From NCBI GenBank assembly GCA_035763085.1, contig DASUBV010000324.1:1-64000 (forward strand): a stretch of 64,000 bases of DNA, read 5' to 3'. Made by a program: the position numbers and the translations under genes. Below the pieces are notes generated by a model. The model had not been told where the DNA came from. It did not search any database and was given only the letters and a program-made list of their open reading frames with translations. Shown here one piece after another: positions 15,652 to 25,266 of this stretch. Numbering within the stretch: position 1 is the first letter of the stretch; each line of letters opens with the position of its first letter. This DNA comes from DASUBV01 sp035763085 (GTDB taxonomy: Bacteria; Actinomycetota; Actinomycetes; Streptosporangiales; Streptosporangiaceae).

Positions 15652-18153
15652 TCAGAGCTGGCCGACGCTGGTGACCGTCACCGCCGCCGCGCCGGCCTCG
15701 TCGCTTTCGGCCAGGTCGACCGTCGCGCTGAACCCCCAGTCGTGGTCACCTGCCGGGTCATCCAGGATCTGCCGGGCCGACCACTCGCGCGGCCCCTCGT
15801 CGATGATCAGCAGGGCGGGCCCGCGCGCGTCCGGCCCGGTGCCGATCTCGTCGTGCTCGTCGAAGTACGGCTCCAGTGCCTCCGCCCAGGCCCCGGCGTC
15901 CCAGCCCGCGTCGGCATCCAGCTCGCCCAGCTCGTCCCAGCGGCGCAGCGCGGCCAGCTCGACCCGCCGGAACAGCGCGTTGCGGACCAGGACCCGGAAC
16001 GCGCGCCGGTTGCCGGTGACAGCGGGCGGCGCCTCGTCGGCGGGCCCGGCGGCGGCCATCTCGGCCGGGTTGCGCAGCCGCTCCCACTCGTCGATCAGGC
16101 TGGAGTCGGTCTGCCGGACCAGCTCGCCGAGCCACTCGATGAGGTCGGTCAGCTCCTCGGTCCTGGCTTCCTCGGGCACGGTCTGGCGCAGCGCCTTGTA
16201 GGCGTCAGCCAGGTAGCGCAGCACCAGCCCCTCGGACCGGGACAGCCCGTAGAAGCCGACGTACTCGGTGAAAGTCATCGCCCGCTCGTACATGTCCCTG
16301 GCCACCGACTTGGGCTCGAGCTGGTGGTCGGCGACCCAGGGGTGGCCGCGCCGGTACATGTTGTAGGCGGCCTCGAGGAGGTCGGCCTGCGGCCGGGGGT
16401 AGGTGACCTCCTCCAGGAGCGCCATCCGCTCCTCGTACTCGATGCCCTCGGACTTCATCGCCGCGACGGCCTCGCCGCGAGCGCGGAACAGCTGCGCCGA
16501 CAGCACCTGGCGCGGATTGTCGAGTGTGGCCTCGATGACCGACAGCACGTCCAGCGGGTAGGACGGGGAGTCCCGGTCCAGCAGCTCGATCGCCGCCAGG
16601 GCCAGCGGCGACAGCGGCTGATTCAGCGCGAAGTCGTCCTGCAGGTCGACCGTCAGCCGCACCATCCGGCCGTCTTCGTCCGGTTCTTCCAGCTTCTCGA
16701 CCACGTCGCCGGCCAGCAGCGCCCGGTAGATGGCGATCGCCCGGCTGATGTGCCGCCGCTGGGCGGCACGGTCCTCGTGGTTGTCGGTCAGCAGGTGCCG
16801 CATGGCGGCGAACGCGTCACCGGGCCGGCCGATGACGTTGAGCAGCATGGCGTGGCTGACCGTGAAGCTGGACTTCAGCGGCTCGGGCTCGGCCGCCACC
16901 AGCCGCTCGAAGGTCGGCTGGCCGTATCCCACCGTGCCCTCGGGCGGCTTCTTGCGGACTACCTTGCGCCGCTTCTTCGGGTCATCGCCAGCTTTGGCGA
17001 GAGCCTTCTCGTTCTCGATGACGTGCTCGGGGGCCTGCACGACGACGCGGCCGGTGGTGTCGAAGCCCGCCCGGCCGGCCCGCCCGGCGATCTGGTGGAA
17101 CTCGCGGGCCATCAGCAGCCGGGTCCTCGTGCCGTCGTACTTCGACAGCGAGGTGAACAGCACGGTGCGGATCGGCACGTTGATGCCGACGCCGAGAGTG
17201 TCGGTACCGCAGATGACCTTCAGCAGGCCGGCCTGGGCCAGGGTCTCGACCAGCCGCCGGTACTTGGGCAGCATCCCGGCGTGATGCACCCCGATGCCGT
17301 GCCGGACCAGCCGGGACAGCGTCTTGCCGAAGCCGGCCGCGAACCGGAAGTTGCCGATCAGCTCGGCGATGGCATCCTTCTCGGCCCGGGTGCAGACATT
17401 GACGCTCATCAGCGCCTGGGCCTGCTCGATGGCCGCGGCCTGGGTGAAGTGCACGATGTAAACCGGCGCCTGGCCGGTGGTGAGCAGCTCGCCGACCGTC
17501 TCGTGCAGCGGCGTCATCGCGTAGGCGTACACCAGCGGGACGGGCCGCTCCGCCGACTTGATCACCGACGTGGGCCGGGCGGTGCGCCGGGTCAGGTCCG
17601 CCTCGAACCGGCTGACGTCGCCCAGCGTGGCCGACATCAGCAGGAACTGGGCCCGCGGCAGCTCGATCAGCGGGACCTGCCAGGCCCAGCCGCGGTCTGG
17701 GTCGGCGTAGAAGTGGAACTCATCCATGACCACCAGGCCCGCGTCGGCCGCGGCGCCGTCCCGCAGCGCGATGTTGGCCAGCACCTCGGCCGTGCAGCAG
17801 ATCACCGGGGCGTCGGCGTTGATGCTGCCGTCGCCGGTCATCATCCCGACCAGGTCCGGGCCGAGCATGTCGCACAGCGCGAAGAACTTCTCCGAGACCA
17901 GGGCCTTGATCGGCGCGGTGTAGAACGACCGGTCGCCGCGGGCCAGGGCGGTGACGTGCGCGCCCGCCGCGACCAGGCTCTTGCCCGAGCCGGTTGGCGT
18001 GGACAAGATCACGTTGTTGCCGGAGACGATCTCGATCAGCGCCTCTTCCTGGTGCGGGTACAAGACGATGCCCTGATCCTCCGCCCACCCGGCGAACGAG
18101 GTGAAGACGGTGTCCGGGTCTGCGGTCGCGGGCAGCTGGTCGAAGAGGGTCAT
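15652..18153 (-). CDS. DExH-box RNA helicase with C-terminal DUF3516
   Basis: An 833-residue Ski2-like helicase of a form typical of actinobacteria. It has the N-terminal Q-rich lead, Walker A S-T-P-T-G-S-G-K-S near residues 45-53, the T-A-P-I-K-A-L motif, box II M-D-E-F-H, S-A-T-L (motif III), and motif VI H-Q-I-A-G-R-A-G-R-A-G near residue 360. A basic K-K-R-R-K-V-V-R-K-K patch follows, then a long DUF3516 C-terminus that ends in an acidic segment. It presumably unwinds structured RNA. The start chosen is the ATG with GGAGGGCGAC directly upstream; an ATG 11 bases earlier is in another frame, and the longer frame lacks a site. Confidence 0.9.
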   Translation of the reverse strand: MTLFDQLPATADPDTVFTSFAGWAEDQGIVLYPHQEEALIEIVSGNNVILSTPTGSGKSLVAAGAHVTALARGDRSFYTAPIKALVSEKFFALCDMLGPDLVGMMTGDGSINADAPVICCTAEVLANIALRDGAAADAGLVVMDEFHFYADPDRGWAWQVPLIELPRAQFLLMSATLGDVSRFEADLTRRTARPTSVIKSAERPVPLVYAYAMTPLHETVGELLTTGQAPVYIVHFTQAAAIEQAQALMSVNVCTRAEKDAIAELIGNFRFAAGFGKTLSRLVRHGIGVHHAGMLPKYRRLVETLAQAGLLKVICGTDTLGVGINVPIRTVLFTSLSKYDGTRTRLLMAREFHQIAGRAGRAGFDTTGRVVVQAPEHVIENEKALAKAGDDPKKRRKVVRKKPPEGTVGYGQPTFERLVAAEPEPLKSSFTVSHAMLLNVIGRPGDAFAAMRHLLTDNHEDRAAQRRHISRAIAIYRALLAGDVVEKLEEPDEDGRMVRLTVDLQDDFALNQPLSPLALAAIELLDRDSPSYPLDVLSVIEATLDNPRQVLSAQLFRARGEAVAAMKSEGIEYEERMALLEEVTYPRPQADLLEAAYNMYRRGHPWVADHQLEPKSVARDMYERAMTFTEYVGFYGLSRSEGLVLRYLADAYKALRQTVPEEARTEELTDLIEWLGELVRQTDSSLIDEWERLRNPAEMAAAGPADEAPPAVTGNRRAFRVLVRNALFRRVELAALRRWDELGELDADAGWDAGAWAEALEPYFDEHDEIGTGPDARGPALLIIDEGPREWSARQILDDPAGDHDWGFSATVDLAESDEAGAAAVTVTSVGQL

Positions 18154-18272
18154 GTCGCCCTCCATGCTGCCAGGTTCCGGCGCATGCCCGCGCCGTCCGG
18201 GGCGCGGCGGCACAGTCCAGGCGCCGCCCGGTGCCGGCCGGACGCCGGCGAGCGGGCTGGCCAGACGCCCGG

Positions 18273-19079
18273 CTAGTACTCGCCGGCCCGGGCCAGCGAG
18301 CCCTGCACGTCGCGCCGGGTGATGGCCAGGTAGGCGACCAGGACCGCGATCGCGACCGTCAGGACCAGCGCGACCGTCCCGTCACCGAAGCCCAGCCCGC
18401 CTGCCGAGACTGGCTTGCCCAGGAAGTCGGCGAAGGACGCGCCCAGCGGGCGGGTCACCACGTAGGCGGACCAGAACGACGCGACCGGGTTCCAGCCCAG
18501 CCACCGGTAGCCGGCCGCCGGGATGACGATGATCACAGCGAACAAGACGATCGAGTAGCCGTAGCCCAGGTGGAACGTGATGGCGGTCAGGTCGCCCAGC
18601 GCGGTGCCCATCGCGAACGTGGCGACCACCGTGGCCCAGTAGAACGCCTCCCGGCGGGCGGTGTTGATGGTGTGGATCGACAGGGTCCGCTCGGTCTGCT
18701 GCCAGGTGATGAACACGGCCGCCAGCACCACCGCGTACAGCGCCGACGAGGCGATGTACGGGACGCCGAACGCCACGTGCAGGACGTCCGCCGCCATCGT
18801 GCCGAACACGCCGACCATCACCACCGAGAGCCAGTACGCCCAGGCCAGGTAGCGGCGCCGGGAGAACTGCAGGGCCAGGGCGATCACGAAGGCGATGAAC
18901 CCCAGCCCGACCGCGACGACCGGGTTCATCACGTGCACGCTGTAATCCGATGTCGACTCGCCCATGGCGGTCGACAGCGCCTTGATTACCCAGAAGAAGA
19001 CGGTGATCTCCGGCACGCGCAGCGTGCCGGCCGGAACGGTGCGCGCGGCGTGCGCGCGGGCAGCATGGGTCCCAGTCAC
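18273..19079 (-). CDS. DUF347 / COG4705-type multi-pass membrane protein
   Basis: A 268-residue hydrophobic protein with about seven transmembrane segments. It shows the family pattern of repeated short motifs with small residues and Asp: M-G-E-S-T-S-D-Y near residue 40, M-G-T-A-L-G-D-L-T-A near residue 155, and T-R-P-L-G-A-S-F-A-D-F near residue 210. These match COG4705/DUF347 membrane-anchored proteins, whose substrate is uncertain. The GTG start gives a basic 20-residue lead before the first helix; the ribosome binding site is weak. It lies upstream of, and in line with, the helicase gene. Confidence 0.75.
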   Translation of the reverse strand: MTGTHAARAHAARTVPAGTLRVPEITVFFWVIKALSTAMGESTSDYSVHVMNPVVAVGLGFIAFVIALALQFSRRRYLAWAYWLSVVMVGVFGTMAADVLHVAFGVPYIASSALYAVVLAAVFITWQQTERTLSIHTINTARREAFYWATVVATFAMGTALGDLTAITFHLGYGYSIVLFAVIIVIPAAGYRWLGWNPVASFWSAYVVTRPLGASFADFLGKPVSAGGLGFGDGTVALVLTVAIAVLVAYLAITRRDVQGSLARAGEY

Positions 19080-19202
19080 GAGCCAGTCAACTTTCAGTCA
19101 GATGTCAGAGTTCCTGCCCGGCCAATGTTTTGCCAGCCCTTGACCCAGTCGGTCCCGGCCGCCCGGGCCGGGCCGCCGGCCTGGCCGCCTGGCTCCGCCC
19201 GG

Positions 19203-20183
19203 CTAGCGGCCGAAGTCCACCGCGGTGGTGTTCGCGCCGCTGATGATAACGGCCAGGTGCTCGTCCGCCGACGGCCGGTACCGACCCGACAGAACGGCCG
19301 CGAGCGCCGTGACTCCGCCTGGCTCGGCAACCACGCGCAGCCGGTCCCACAAGGCCTGCTGAGCGCCGAGGATGGCCTCGTCGCTGACCAGTTCTACCGC
19401 GTGCACCAGGCGCTCGGCGACGGCGTAGGTCAGCTCGCCGACCTGGCGCGGGGCCAGCGAGTCCACCGCCACGCTGCCCGCCGGCGCATCCGCCGGGCCG
19501 CCGGCCGCCAGCGCGCGGGTCATCGTCGGCGCGCCCTCCGGCTCGGCCCCGATCACCCGCAGCTTCGGCGCGCATGCCGTCGCGGTCCCGGCCAGCAGCC
19601 CGCCCCCGCCCACCGCCGTCAGCACCGTGGTCGCCTGCGGCGCCTGGTCCAGCAGCTCCAGGCCGGCCGTGCCCGCGCCCAGCACTGTCTCGCGCTGGTC
19701 GTAGGCGTGGATCGTCAGCGCTCCGCTGGAGGCCGCGTGCTGCTGGCTGACCGCGAACGCCTCGGAGTACGTGACGCCCTCGATCACCAGGTCCGCCCCG
19801 TAACCGCGGATCCGGCTGACCTTGGCCGGCGAGGACACCTCGGGCACGAAGATGCGGGCGGGGATGCCCAGCACCCCGGCGGCGTAGGCCACCGCCGCGC
19901 CGTGGTTGCCGCCCGACGCGGCGACCACGCCGGCCGGCGGGATGTCGCGCAGCAGCAGGTTGGTGAACGCGCCGCGGGCCTTGAACGAGCCAGAGTGCTG
20001 GAGGTGCTCCAGCTTGAGGGTCAGCGGTCCTGGCGGCAGCCCGAAGTCGGCCAGGTCCAGCTCGATGACCGGGGTGCGCCGGACATAGCCGCGGATCCGG
20101 CCGGCCACCGCCGCCACGTCCTGCCGGGTCAGCGGCCCGGGCGGCGGCTGCGTCGTGGCCTCGGCATCGCGGGCCGTCGTCAT
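19203..20183 (-). CDS. Threonine/serine dehydratase-like PLP enzyme
   Basis: A 326-residue fold-type II PLP enzyme of the threonine dehydratase/serine racemase group, without the ACT regulatory domain of biosynthetic IlvA. The PLP lysine lies in G-S-F-K-A-R-G-A-F near residue 57, the cofactor ring contacts in S-G-G-N-H-G near residue 84, and the phosphate-binding glycine loop in G-G-G-G-L-L near residue 185. This suggests catabolic threonine or serine deamination, or racemisation. The ATG is supported by GGGGAGAGGAG nearby; the open frame extends to 20249 without a site. Substrate is inferred only from family. Confidence 0.85.
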   Translation of the reverse strand: MTTARDAEATTQPPPGPLTRQDVAAVAGRIRGYVRRTPVIELDLADFGLPPGPLTLKLEHLQHSGSFKARGAFTNLLLRDIPPAGVVAASGGNHGAAVAYAAGVLGIPARIFVPEVSSPAKVSRIRGYGADLVIEGVTYSEAFAVSQQHAASSGALTIHAYDQRETVLGAGTAGLELLDQAPQATTVLTAVGGGGLLAGTATACAPKLRVIGAEPEGAPTMTRALAAGGPADAPAGSVAVDSLAPRQVGELTYAVAERLVHAVELVSDEAILGAQQALWDRLRVVAEPGGVTALAAVLSGRYRPSADEHLAVIISGANTTAVDFGR

Positions 20184-20343
20184 GGCATAGCTCCTCTCCC
20201 CGGCGGCGGGGGACCGGGATGGCCGCGCAGCGGGCAGCCGGGCAGGCACCCTGAATCGCCGCCACCCTAACCGACGGCCGGGCCCGGTCCCGCGGCGCCC
20301 GGCCCGCCGTGGTGGCTGGCCGGCGCAGGCGGGCAGCGGAGGC

Positions 20344-22014
20344 TCAGGCGGTCTGCTGGCTCGCGGCGTCCTGCAGGCCGAGCTCGGCGACCGAGGTCTC
20401 GCGCATCTTGAACTTCTGCACCTTGCCCGTCACCGTCATCGGGAACTCATCGGTGAACCGGACGTACCGCGGCACCTTGTAGTGCGCGATCTTCCCCGAG
20501 CAGTACGCGCGCAGCTGCTCGGCGGTCAGCTCCGAGCCGGGCCGCAGCCGGACCCAGGCACACAGCTCCTCGCCGTACCTGGCGTCCGGCACGCCGACGA
20601 CCTGGACGTCCTCGATCTCCGGGTGCCCGTAGAGGAACTCCTCGACCTCGCGCGGGTAGACGTTCTCGCCGCCGCGGATCACCATGTCCTTGATCCGGCC
20701 CACGATGTTGAGGTAGCCGGCATCGTCCATGATGGCCAGGTCGCCGGTATGCATCCAGCGCGCCGCGTCGATCACCTCCGCGGTCTTCTCCGGCTCGCCC
20801 CAGTAGCCCAGCATCACTGAGTACCCGCGGGTGCACAGCTCGCCGTGGCTGCCGCGCGGCAGCACCAGGCCCGTGTCGGGGTCGGTGACCTTGACCTCGA
20901 CGTGCGGGTGCACCCGCCCGACGCTGGACACCCGGCGCTCCATGTCGTCATCGGCGCGGGTCTGGGTCGACACCGGCGAGGTCTCGGTCATCCCGTAGCA
21001 GATGGTGACCTCGGCCATGTGCATCTCGCTGACCACGCGCTTCATGACCTCTACCGGGCACGGCGAGCCGGCCATGATCCCGGTGCGCAGCGTGCTCAGG
21101 TCGTAGCTGGCGAAGTCGGGCAGCGCCAGCTCGGCGATGAACATCGTGGGCACCCCGTACAGCGAGGTGCACCGCTCGGCCTGCACCGCGGCGAGTGTCG
21201 CGGCCGGGTCGAAGCCGGGTGCCGGGATCACGATGCAGGCGGCGTTGGTCGTGCAGGCCAGGTTGCCGAGCACCATCCCGAAACAGTGGTAGAAGGGCAC
21301 CGGGATGCACACCCTGTCGGCCGCGGTGTACCGGCAGCCCTCGCCGATGAAGAACCCGTTGTTCAGGATGTTGTGGTGCGACAGCGTCGCGCCCTTGGGG
21401 AACCCGGTCGTGCCGCTGGTGTACTGGATGTTGATCGGCTCGTCGAAGGTCAGCCCGGCGGCGGCGCTGGCCAGCTGCTCGGCCCCGGCCGACCCGCTGG
21501 CCAGCGCCGTCTCGCCTGCGGTCACCAGCGCGTCCCAGGCCGGGGTGCCCAGGTAGATGACCTGCTCCAGGGCTGGCAGCGAGTCGCGGACCTCCCCGAC
21601 CATGGCCCGGTAGTCGCTGGTCTTGAAGCTCTCCGCGCTGATCAGCATCCGGACGCCGGACTGGCCCAGCGCGTAGCCGAGCTCGTGGCTGCGGTAGGCC
21701 GGGTTGATGTTGACCAGGATCACGCCGATCTTGGCCGTGGCGTACTGGATGAGCACCCACTCGGCGCAGTTGGGGGCCCAGATGCCCACCCGGTCGCCCT
21801 TGCTGATGCCGGCCTCGGCCAGCCCGAGCGCCAGGGCGTCCGTGGCGGCGTCCAGCCCGGCGTAGGTCCAGCGGCGCCCGGAGGGCACATCCACCAGGGC
21901 CTCGCCGGCGCCGTGCGCGGCGGCGATCCGGCGCAGATTGTCCCCGATTGTCTCGCCGAGCAGCGGCGTGGCCGCGGTCCCGTGACTGTAGGACAGCTGA
22001 GCTTCTGCGGGCAT
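20344..22014 (-). CDS. Fatty-acid--CoA ligase (AMP-binding family)
   Basis: A 556-residue adenylate-forming enzyme that activates a carboxylic acid as acyl-AMP and then acyl-CoA. The P-loop Y-T-S-G-T-T-G-F-P-K-G lies near residue 197, the substrate motif Y-G-M-T-E-T-S-P near residue 342, the hinge G-R-I-K-D-M-V-I-R-G-G-E-N near residue 442, and the catalytic lysine in G-K-V-Q-K-F near residue 533. Length and motifs fit medium/long-chain FadD-like enzymes. ACGGAGGT lies eight bases before the ATG. The gene is divergent from nfeD with 196 bases between them; no linked fatty-acid genes indicate the substrate. Confidence 0.92.
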   Translation of the reverse strand: MPAEAQLSYSHGTAATPLLGETIGDNLRRIAAAHGAGEALVDVPSGRRWTYAGLDAATDALALGLAEAGISKGDRVGIWAPNCAEWVLIQYATAKIGVILVNINPAYRSHELGYALGQSGVRMLISAESFKTSDYRAMVGEVRDSLPALEQVIYLGTPAWDALVTAGETALASGSAGAEQLASAAAGLTFDEPINIQYTSGTTGFPKGATLSHHNILNNGFFIGEGCRYTAADRVCIPVPFYHCFGMVLGNLACTTNAACIVIPAPGFDPAATLAAVQAERCTSLYGVPTMFIAELALPDFASYDLSTLRTGIMAGSPCPVEVMKRVVSEMHMAEVTICYGMTETSPVSTQTRADDDMERRVSSVGRVHPHVEVKVTDPDTGLVLPRGSHGELCTRGYSVMLGYWGEPEKTAEVIDAARWMHTGDLAIMDDAGYLNIVGRIKDMVIRGGENVYPREVEEFLYGHPEIEDVQVVGVPDARYGEELCAWVRLRPGSELTAEQLRAYCSGKIAHYKVPRYVRFTDEFPMTVTGKVQKFKMRETSVAELGLQDAASQQTA

Positions 22015-22210
22015 TGCTGGACCTCCGTGATGTCAGTGCCCCCATAGTCCTCGTTTCGGCTGGTGGTGTGAAGCGCGCTCGCCGTGCCTGCCGCGCGCCC
22101 GCCGCGGGCGAGCGGACCGGGGGATGCGCCGTGCCGGGTGCCCAAAACCCGGTCAACGGAGTTACTGTCGAGTTCTAGCTCAATGACGTTTCGTAATTCG
22201 GAGCGCTGCG

Positions 22211-22642
22211 GTGGGAACCTGGATTATCTGGCTCATCATCGCCGCGGTGCTGGGCGCGGTCGAGATCGTCACCGTGACGCTCGCGTTCGGGCTTGTCGCC
22301 GTCGGCGCACTGGTGGCTGCGGTGGCCGGCGCGGCCGGCGGGAACCTGCCCGTCCAGTTCGGAGCGTTTGTCGTGGCCTCGGCCGTCGGGCTGGGCGTCG
22401 CCCGGCCCATCGCCATGCGTCATGTCCGGCAGCCTCCGCTGCTGCGGACCGGGACCGCGGCGCTGGTCGGCCGGACCGCCATCGTGGTCGAGGAGGTCAG
22501 CGCCGAGGGGGGCCGGGTACGTATCGGCGCTGATCTGTGGTCGTCCCGGCCGTATGACGAGACGCTCGTCATCCCGGCCGGGACCAAGGTGGACGTGCTG
22601 CACATCGAGGGCGCGACCGCCCTCGTGTACCCGAGGGAGTGA
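22211..22642 (+). CDS. NfeD-like membrane protein
   Basis: A 143-residue NfeD-family protein. An N-terminal hydrophobic region holds two to three membrane segments (residues 4-65), followed by a C-terminal OB-fold domain with G-T-A-A-L-V-G-R-T-A-I-V near residues 81-92. NfeD proteins are paired with SPFH proteins and are thought to support membrane microdomain function. The start is GTG with CGGAG nine bases upstream. The stop overlaps a GTG of the SPFH gene, so the two are coupled. Confidence 0.88.
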   Translation: MGTWIIWLIIAAVLGAVEIVTVTLAFGLVAVGALVAAVAGAAGGNLPVQFGAFVVASAVGLGVARPIAMRHVRQPPLLRTGTAALVGRTAIVVEEVSAEGGRVRIGADLWSSRPYDETLVIPAGTKVDVLHIEGATALVYPRE

Positions 22643-22647
22643 CGGCG

Positions 22648-23778
22648 ATGGAGGCTGCCGGAATCGTCGGAGCGATCATCGTTCTGCTGGTACTGCTGGT
22701 GGCCATGCGGACGGTGCGGATCGTGCCGCAGGCCAAGGCCAGGAACGTCGAGCGGCTGGGCCGCTACCGCAAGACGCTGGAGCCGGGGATGAACTTCATC
22801 ATCCCGCTGGTCGACCGGGTCAAGCCGCTGATCGACCTGCGCGAGCAGGTGGTCTCCTTCCAGGGCCAGCGCGTCATCACCGAGGACAACCTGGTGGTCA
22901 CCATCGACACCGTGCTGTTCTTCCAGTTGACCGACCCGCGCGCGGCCGACTACGAGATCGTCAACTACATCCAGGCGGTGGAGCAGCTGACCGCCACCAT
23001 GCTGCGCTCGGTGATCGGCTCCATGGACCTGGAGCAGGCACTGACCTCCCGCGACCAGATCAACACCATGCTGCGCGGGGTGCTGGACGACGCCTCCGGC
23101 AAGTGGGGGATCCGGGTCACCCGGGTGGAGATCAAGGCCATCGACCCGCCGCAGAGCGTCAAGGACGCGATGGAGAAGCAGATGCGGGCCGAGCGCGAGA
23201 AGCGCGCCGCCATCCTGAACGCCGAGGGCATCCGGCAGTCGCAGATCCTCACCGCCGACGGCGACAAGCAGGGCACGATCCTGCGTGCCGAGGGCGAGAA
23301 GCAGAGCGCCATCCTGCGCTCCGAGGGCCAGGCCTCGGCGATCTCCACGGTGTTCCAGTCGATTCACGCCGGGGACCCCGACCCCAAGCTGCTGGCCTAC
23401 CAGTACCTGCAGACGCTGCCGCAGCTTGCGCAAAATCCCGGTAATACGGTCTGGATGATCCCGAGCGAGCTGACCGGCGCGCTGAAGTCACTGAGCACCG
23501 CGTTCGGCGCGGGGCAGGAGGAGGCAGCCCCGGCCGGCAGCGCGGGCTCCCCGGCTCATGGCGCCAGCCCCGCGCCGCCCCCTGCGGTGGCCGTCGGCGG
23601 GACCGGTGACGGGGACGGATCTGCAGGTCAGCCGGGCCAGATCGACCAGCAGGCGGCCACCGTCCTGCCGCCGCTGCCGCGGATGCCGGCCGAGCCCGAC
23701 GTGGTCGCTGACCCGACGGCCGATCAGCTGCCTGGCGCCAGCAACGGCGCCGCCGCCCCGGCCGAGGATGGCGACTGA
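22648..23778 (+). CDS. SPFH/Band 7 (stomatin/paraslipin-type) membrane protein
   Basis: A 376-residue protein with one N-terminal membrane segment (residues 5-22), an SPFH domain starting with V-P-Q-A-K-A-R-N-V-E-R-L-G-R-Y, and a coiled-coil segment of E-K-R-A-A-I-L-N-A-E-G type repeats near residues 185-225. The conserved Y-L-Q-T-L-P motif follows near residue 255, then a roughly 100-residue Gly/Ala/Pro-rich tail. Such proteins oligomerise at the membrane and influence proteases or lipid domains. The ATG lies nine bases after GAGGGAG; a GTG nine bases earlier, overlapping the nfeD stop, is the alternative start. Confidence 0.9.
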   Translation: MEAAGIVGAIIVLLVLLVAMRTVRIVPQAKARNVERLGRYRKTLEPGMNFIIPLVDRVKPLIDLREQVVSFQGQRVITEDNLVVTIDTVLFFQLTDPRAADYEIVNYIQAVEQLTATMLRSVIGSMDLEQALTSRDQINTMLRGVLDDASGKWGIRVTRVEIKAIDPPQSVKDAMEKQMRAEREKRAAILNAEGIRQSQILTADGDKQGTILRAEGEKQSAILRSEGQASAISTVFQSIHAGDPDPKLLAYQYLQTLPQLAQNPGNTVWMIPSELTGALKSLSTAFGAGQEEAAPAGSAGSPAHGASPAPPPAVAVGGTGDGDGSAGQPGQIDQQAATVLPPLPRMPAEPDVVADPTADQLPGASNGAAAPAEDGD

Positions 23779-23936
23779 TGGTGGATTAAGGTCGGTGCAT
23801 AACCCGCTGCACTCAGCTAATGCACGTGCAGAACCCGCGGGTAACCCTGTTAGCATGGTCACATATCTGGATGTGCGCCGTTCCCGGCACGGGGCTGATA
23901 GGCCAGCGGCGCAAGCGGCGGCCCAGGGGAGCTGAC

Positions 23937-24164
23937 ATGCATCTTCCAAATGGCATTCGCGGCGACGAGGTGCCTGGCACGTGGCGCAAGAGCACGGCCA
24001 GCAACCCCAGTGGCTCCTGCGTCGAGGTGGCTCAGCTGCCCGGTGGTGATGTTGCCGTCCGCAATTCCCGCCACCCGGACGGCCCGGCCCTGGTCTACAC
24101 CCGGGCTGAGGTGGCCGCGTTCCTGGCCGGGGTCAAGGCCGGGGAGTTCGACGACCTGGCCTGA
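23937..24164 (+). CDS. DUF397 domain protein
   Basis: A 75-residue acidic protein covering one whole DUF397 domain: W-R-K-S near residue 16, S-x-G-S-C-V-E-V-A near residues 23-31, V-R-N-S-R-H-P near residue 42, then the C-terminal helix with F-L-A-G-V-K-A-G-E-F. DUF397 proteins in actinomycetes usually pair with an XRE-type regulator in developmental control. No such partner is next to this copy. AGGGGAG precedes the ATG. A TTAGCAT-like -10 near 23850 and a CTGCAC/GTGCAG inverted pair (about 23809-23833) lie upstream. Confidence 0.88.
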   Translation: MHLPNGIRGDEVPGTWRKSTASNPSGSCVEVAQLPGGDVAVRNSRHPDGPALVYTRAEVAAFLAGVKAGEFDDLA

Positions 24165-24263
24165 CCGGCGCCAGGCGGCGCGGACCGCCTGATCCCGCAG
24201 GTGCCGGGGCCGGCTGGTCCCGGGTCGGCCGGGATCACTCGGCGGGGCCGGGGACGGCCGGGC

Positions 24264-25136
24264 TCAGGGGCGGATGGCCAGGCCGAGTGTCAGCAGCGCG
24301 CCGAAGGCTAGCTGCAGGCGGCCGGTCTGGCCCAGTGCCGCGACCAGCGCGCGGCCGGTCACGCCCTGGCGGACCTGCCGGACGGGCGCGAGCGCCAGCG
24401 GCACCGCGGCCAGCGCGGCCAGGCACAGCGGTGCCACCGGTGCCATCGCCGCGGCCACGCAGAACGGGATGACCACGCACCCCGCGTACAGCGCGCGGGT
24501 CCGCTGATCGCCGAGCACCACCGCCAGCGTCTGCTTGCCGGTCTGCCGGTCAGTCGGGATGTCGCGCAGGTTGTTGATTACCAGCAGCGCGCACGCCAGC
24601 AGTCCGACCGGAGCCGCTGCGGCGACCGCCAGCCAGGGCAGCGTCCGCATCTGGACATAGGCCGTTCCGGCGACCGCCACCAGCCCGAAGAACAGGAAGA
24701 CCGAGACCTCGCCCAGCGCCCGGTACCCGTACGGCCGGCTGCCGCCGGTGTAGAACCAGGCCGCCGCCAGCGCGGCCGCGCCGACCAGCACCAGCCACCA
24801 CGACGTCTGCGCGGCCAGCACCAGGCCGGCCACGCCGGCCACCGCGAACGAGGCCATCGCCGCGGCCAGCACCTGCCGGGGCCGGGCCAGCCCTGTCGCG
24901 GTCAGCCGGAGCGGGCCGACCCGCTGCTCGTCTGTGCCGCGGATGCCGTCGCTGTAGTCGTTGGCGTAGTTCACGCCCACCTGCAAGGCCAGCGCCACGA
25001 GCAGCGCCAGCGCCGCCCGGGAGGCCGAGAACTTGCCGTAGCCCGTCGCCACGCCAGAACCCACGACAACCGGGACGATGGCAGCGGGTAGCGTGCGCGG
25101 CCGCGCACCCGCTACCCAGTCCCTGAGTGCAGCCAC
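24264..25136 (-). CDS. menA: 1,4-dihydroxy-2-naphthoate polyprenyltransferase
   Basis: Attaches the polyprenyl chain to 1,4-dihydroxy-2-naphthoate in menaquinone synthesis. The 290-residue protein has about eight to nine transmembrane helices. The first Asp-rich loop N-Y-A-N-D-Y-S-D-G (near residue 56) and second loop N-N-L-R-D-I-P-T-D (near residue 183) bind the Mg-diphosphate, and the R-P-R-T-L-P-A-A lead is the family N-terminus. I chose the GTG with GGAGG six to ten bases before it; a TTG six codons upstream is the longer alternative. No other men gene is nearby. Confidence 0.93.
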   Translation of the reverse strand: MAALRDWVAGARPRTLPAAIVPVVVGSGVATGYGKFSASRAALALLVALALQVGVNYANDYSDGIRGTDEQRVGPLRLTATGLARPRQVLAAAMASFAVAGVAGLVLAAQTSWWLVLVGAAALAAAWFYTGGSRPYGYRALGEVSVFLFFGLVAVAGTAYVQMRTLPWLAVAAAAPVGLLACALLVINNLRDIPTDRQTGKQTLAVVLGDQRTRALYAGCVVIPFCVAAAMAPVAPLCLAALAAVPLALAPVRQVRQGVTGRALVAALGQTGRLQLAFGALLTLGLAIRP

Positions 25137-25266
25137 AGCGCGCCCTCCGACCAAGTGATGAAGTCACAGGGTATTAGCCCGCGTCCCGCCCCTCGCGCCG
25201 CCCCGCCCTGGCGCTGCCCCGCCCGTCGCGCTGCCCCGCCCGTCAGCCGGGCGGCGAGCTGGCCGG

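Noticed and set aside
15622..18276. An 884-codon open frame on the + strand opposite the helicase gene
   Set aside because: It is a mirror of the minus-strand helicase created by GC bias at third positions. The product is a Q/R/G/P/H-rich mixture without motifs, while the opposite strand has full helicase motifs.
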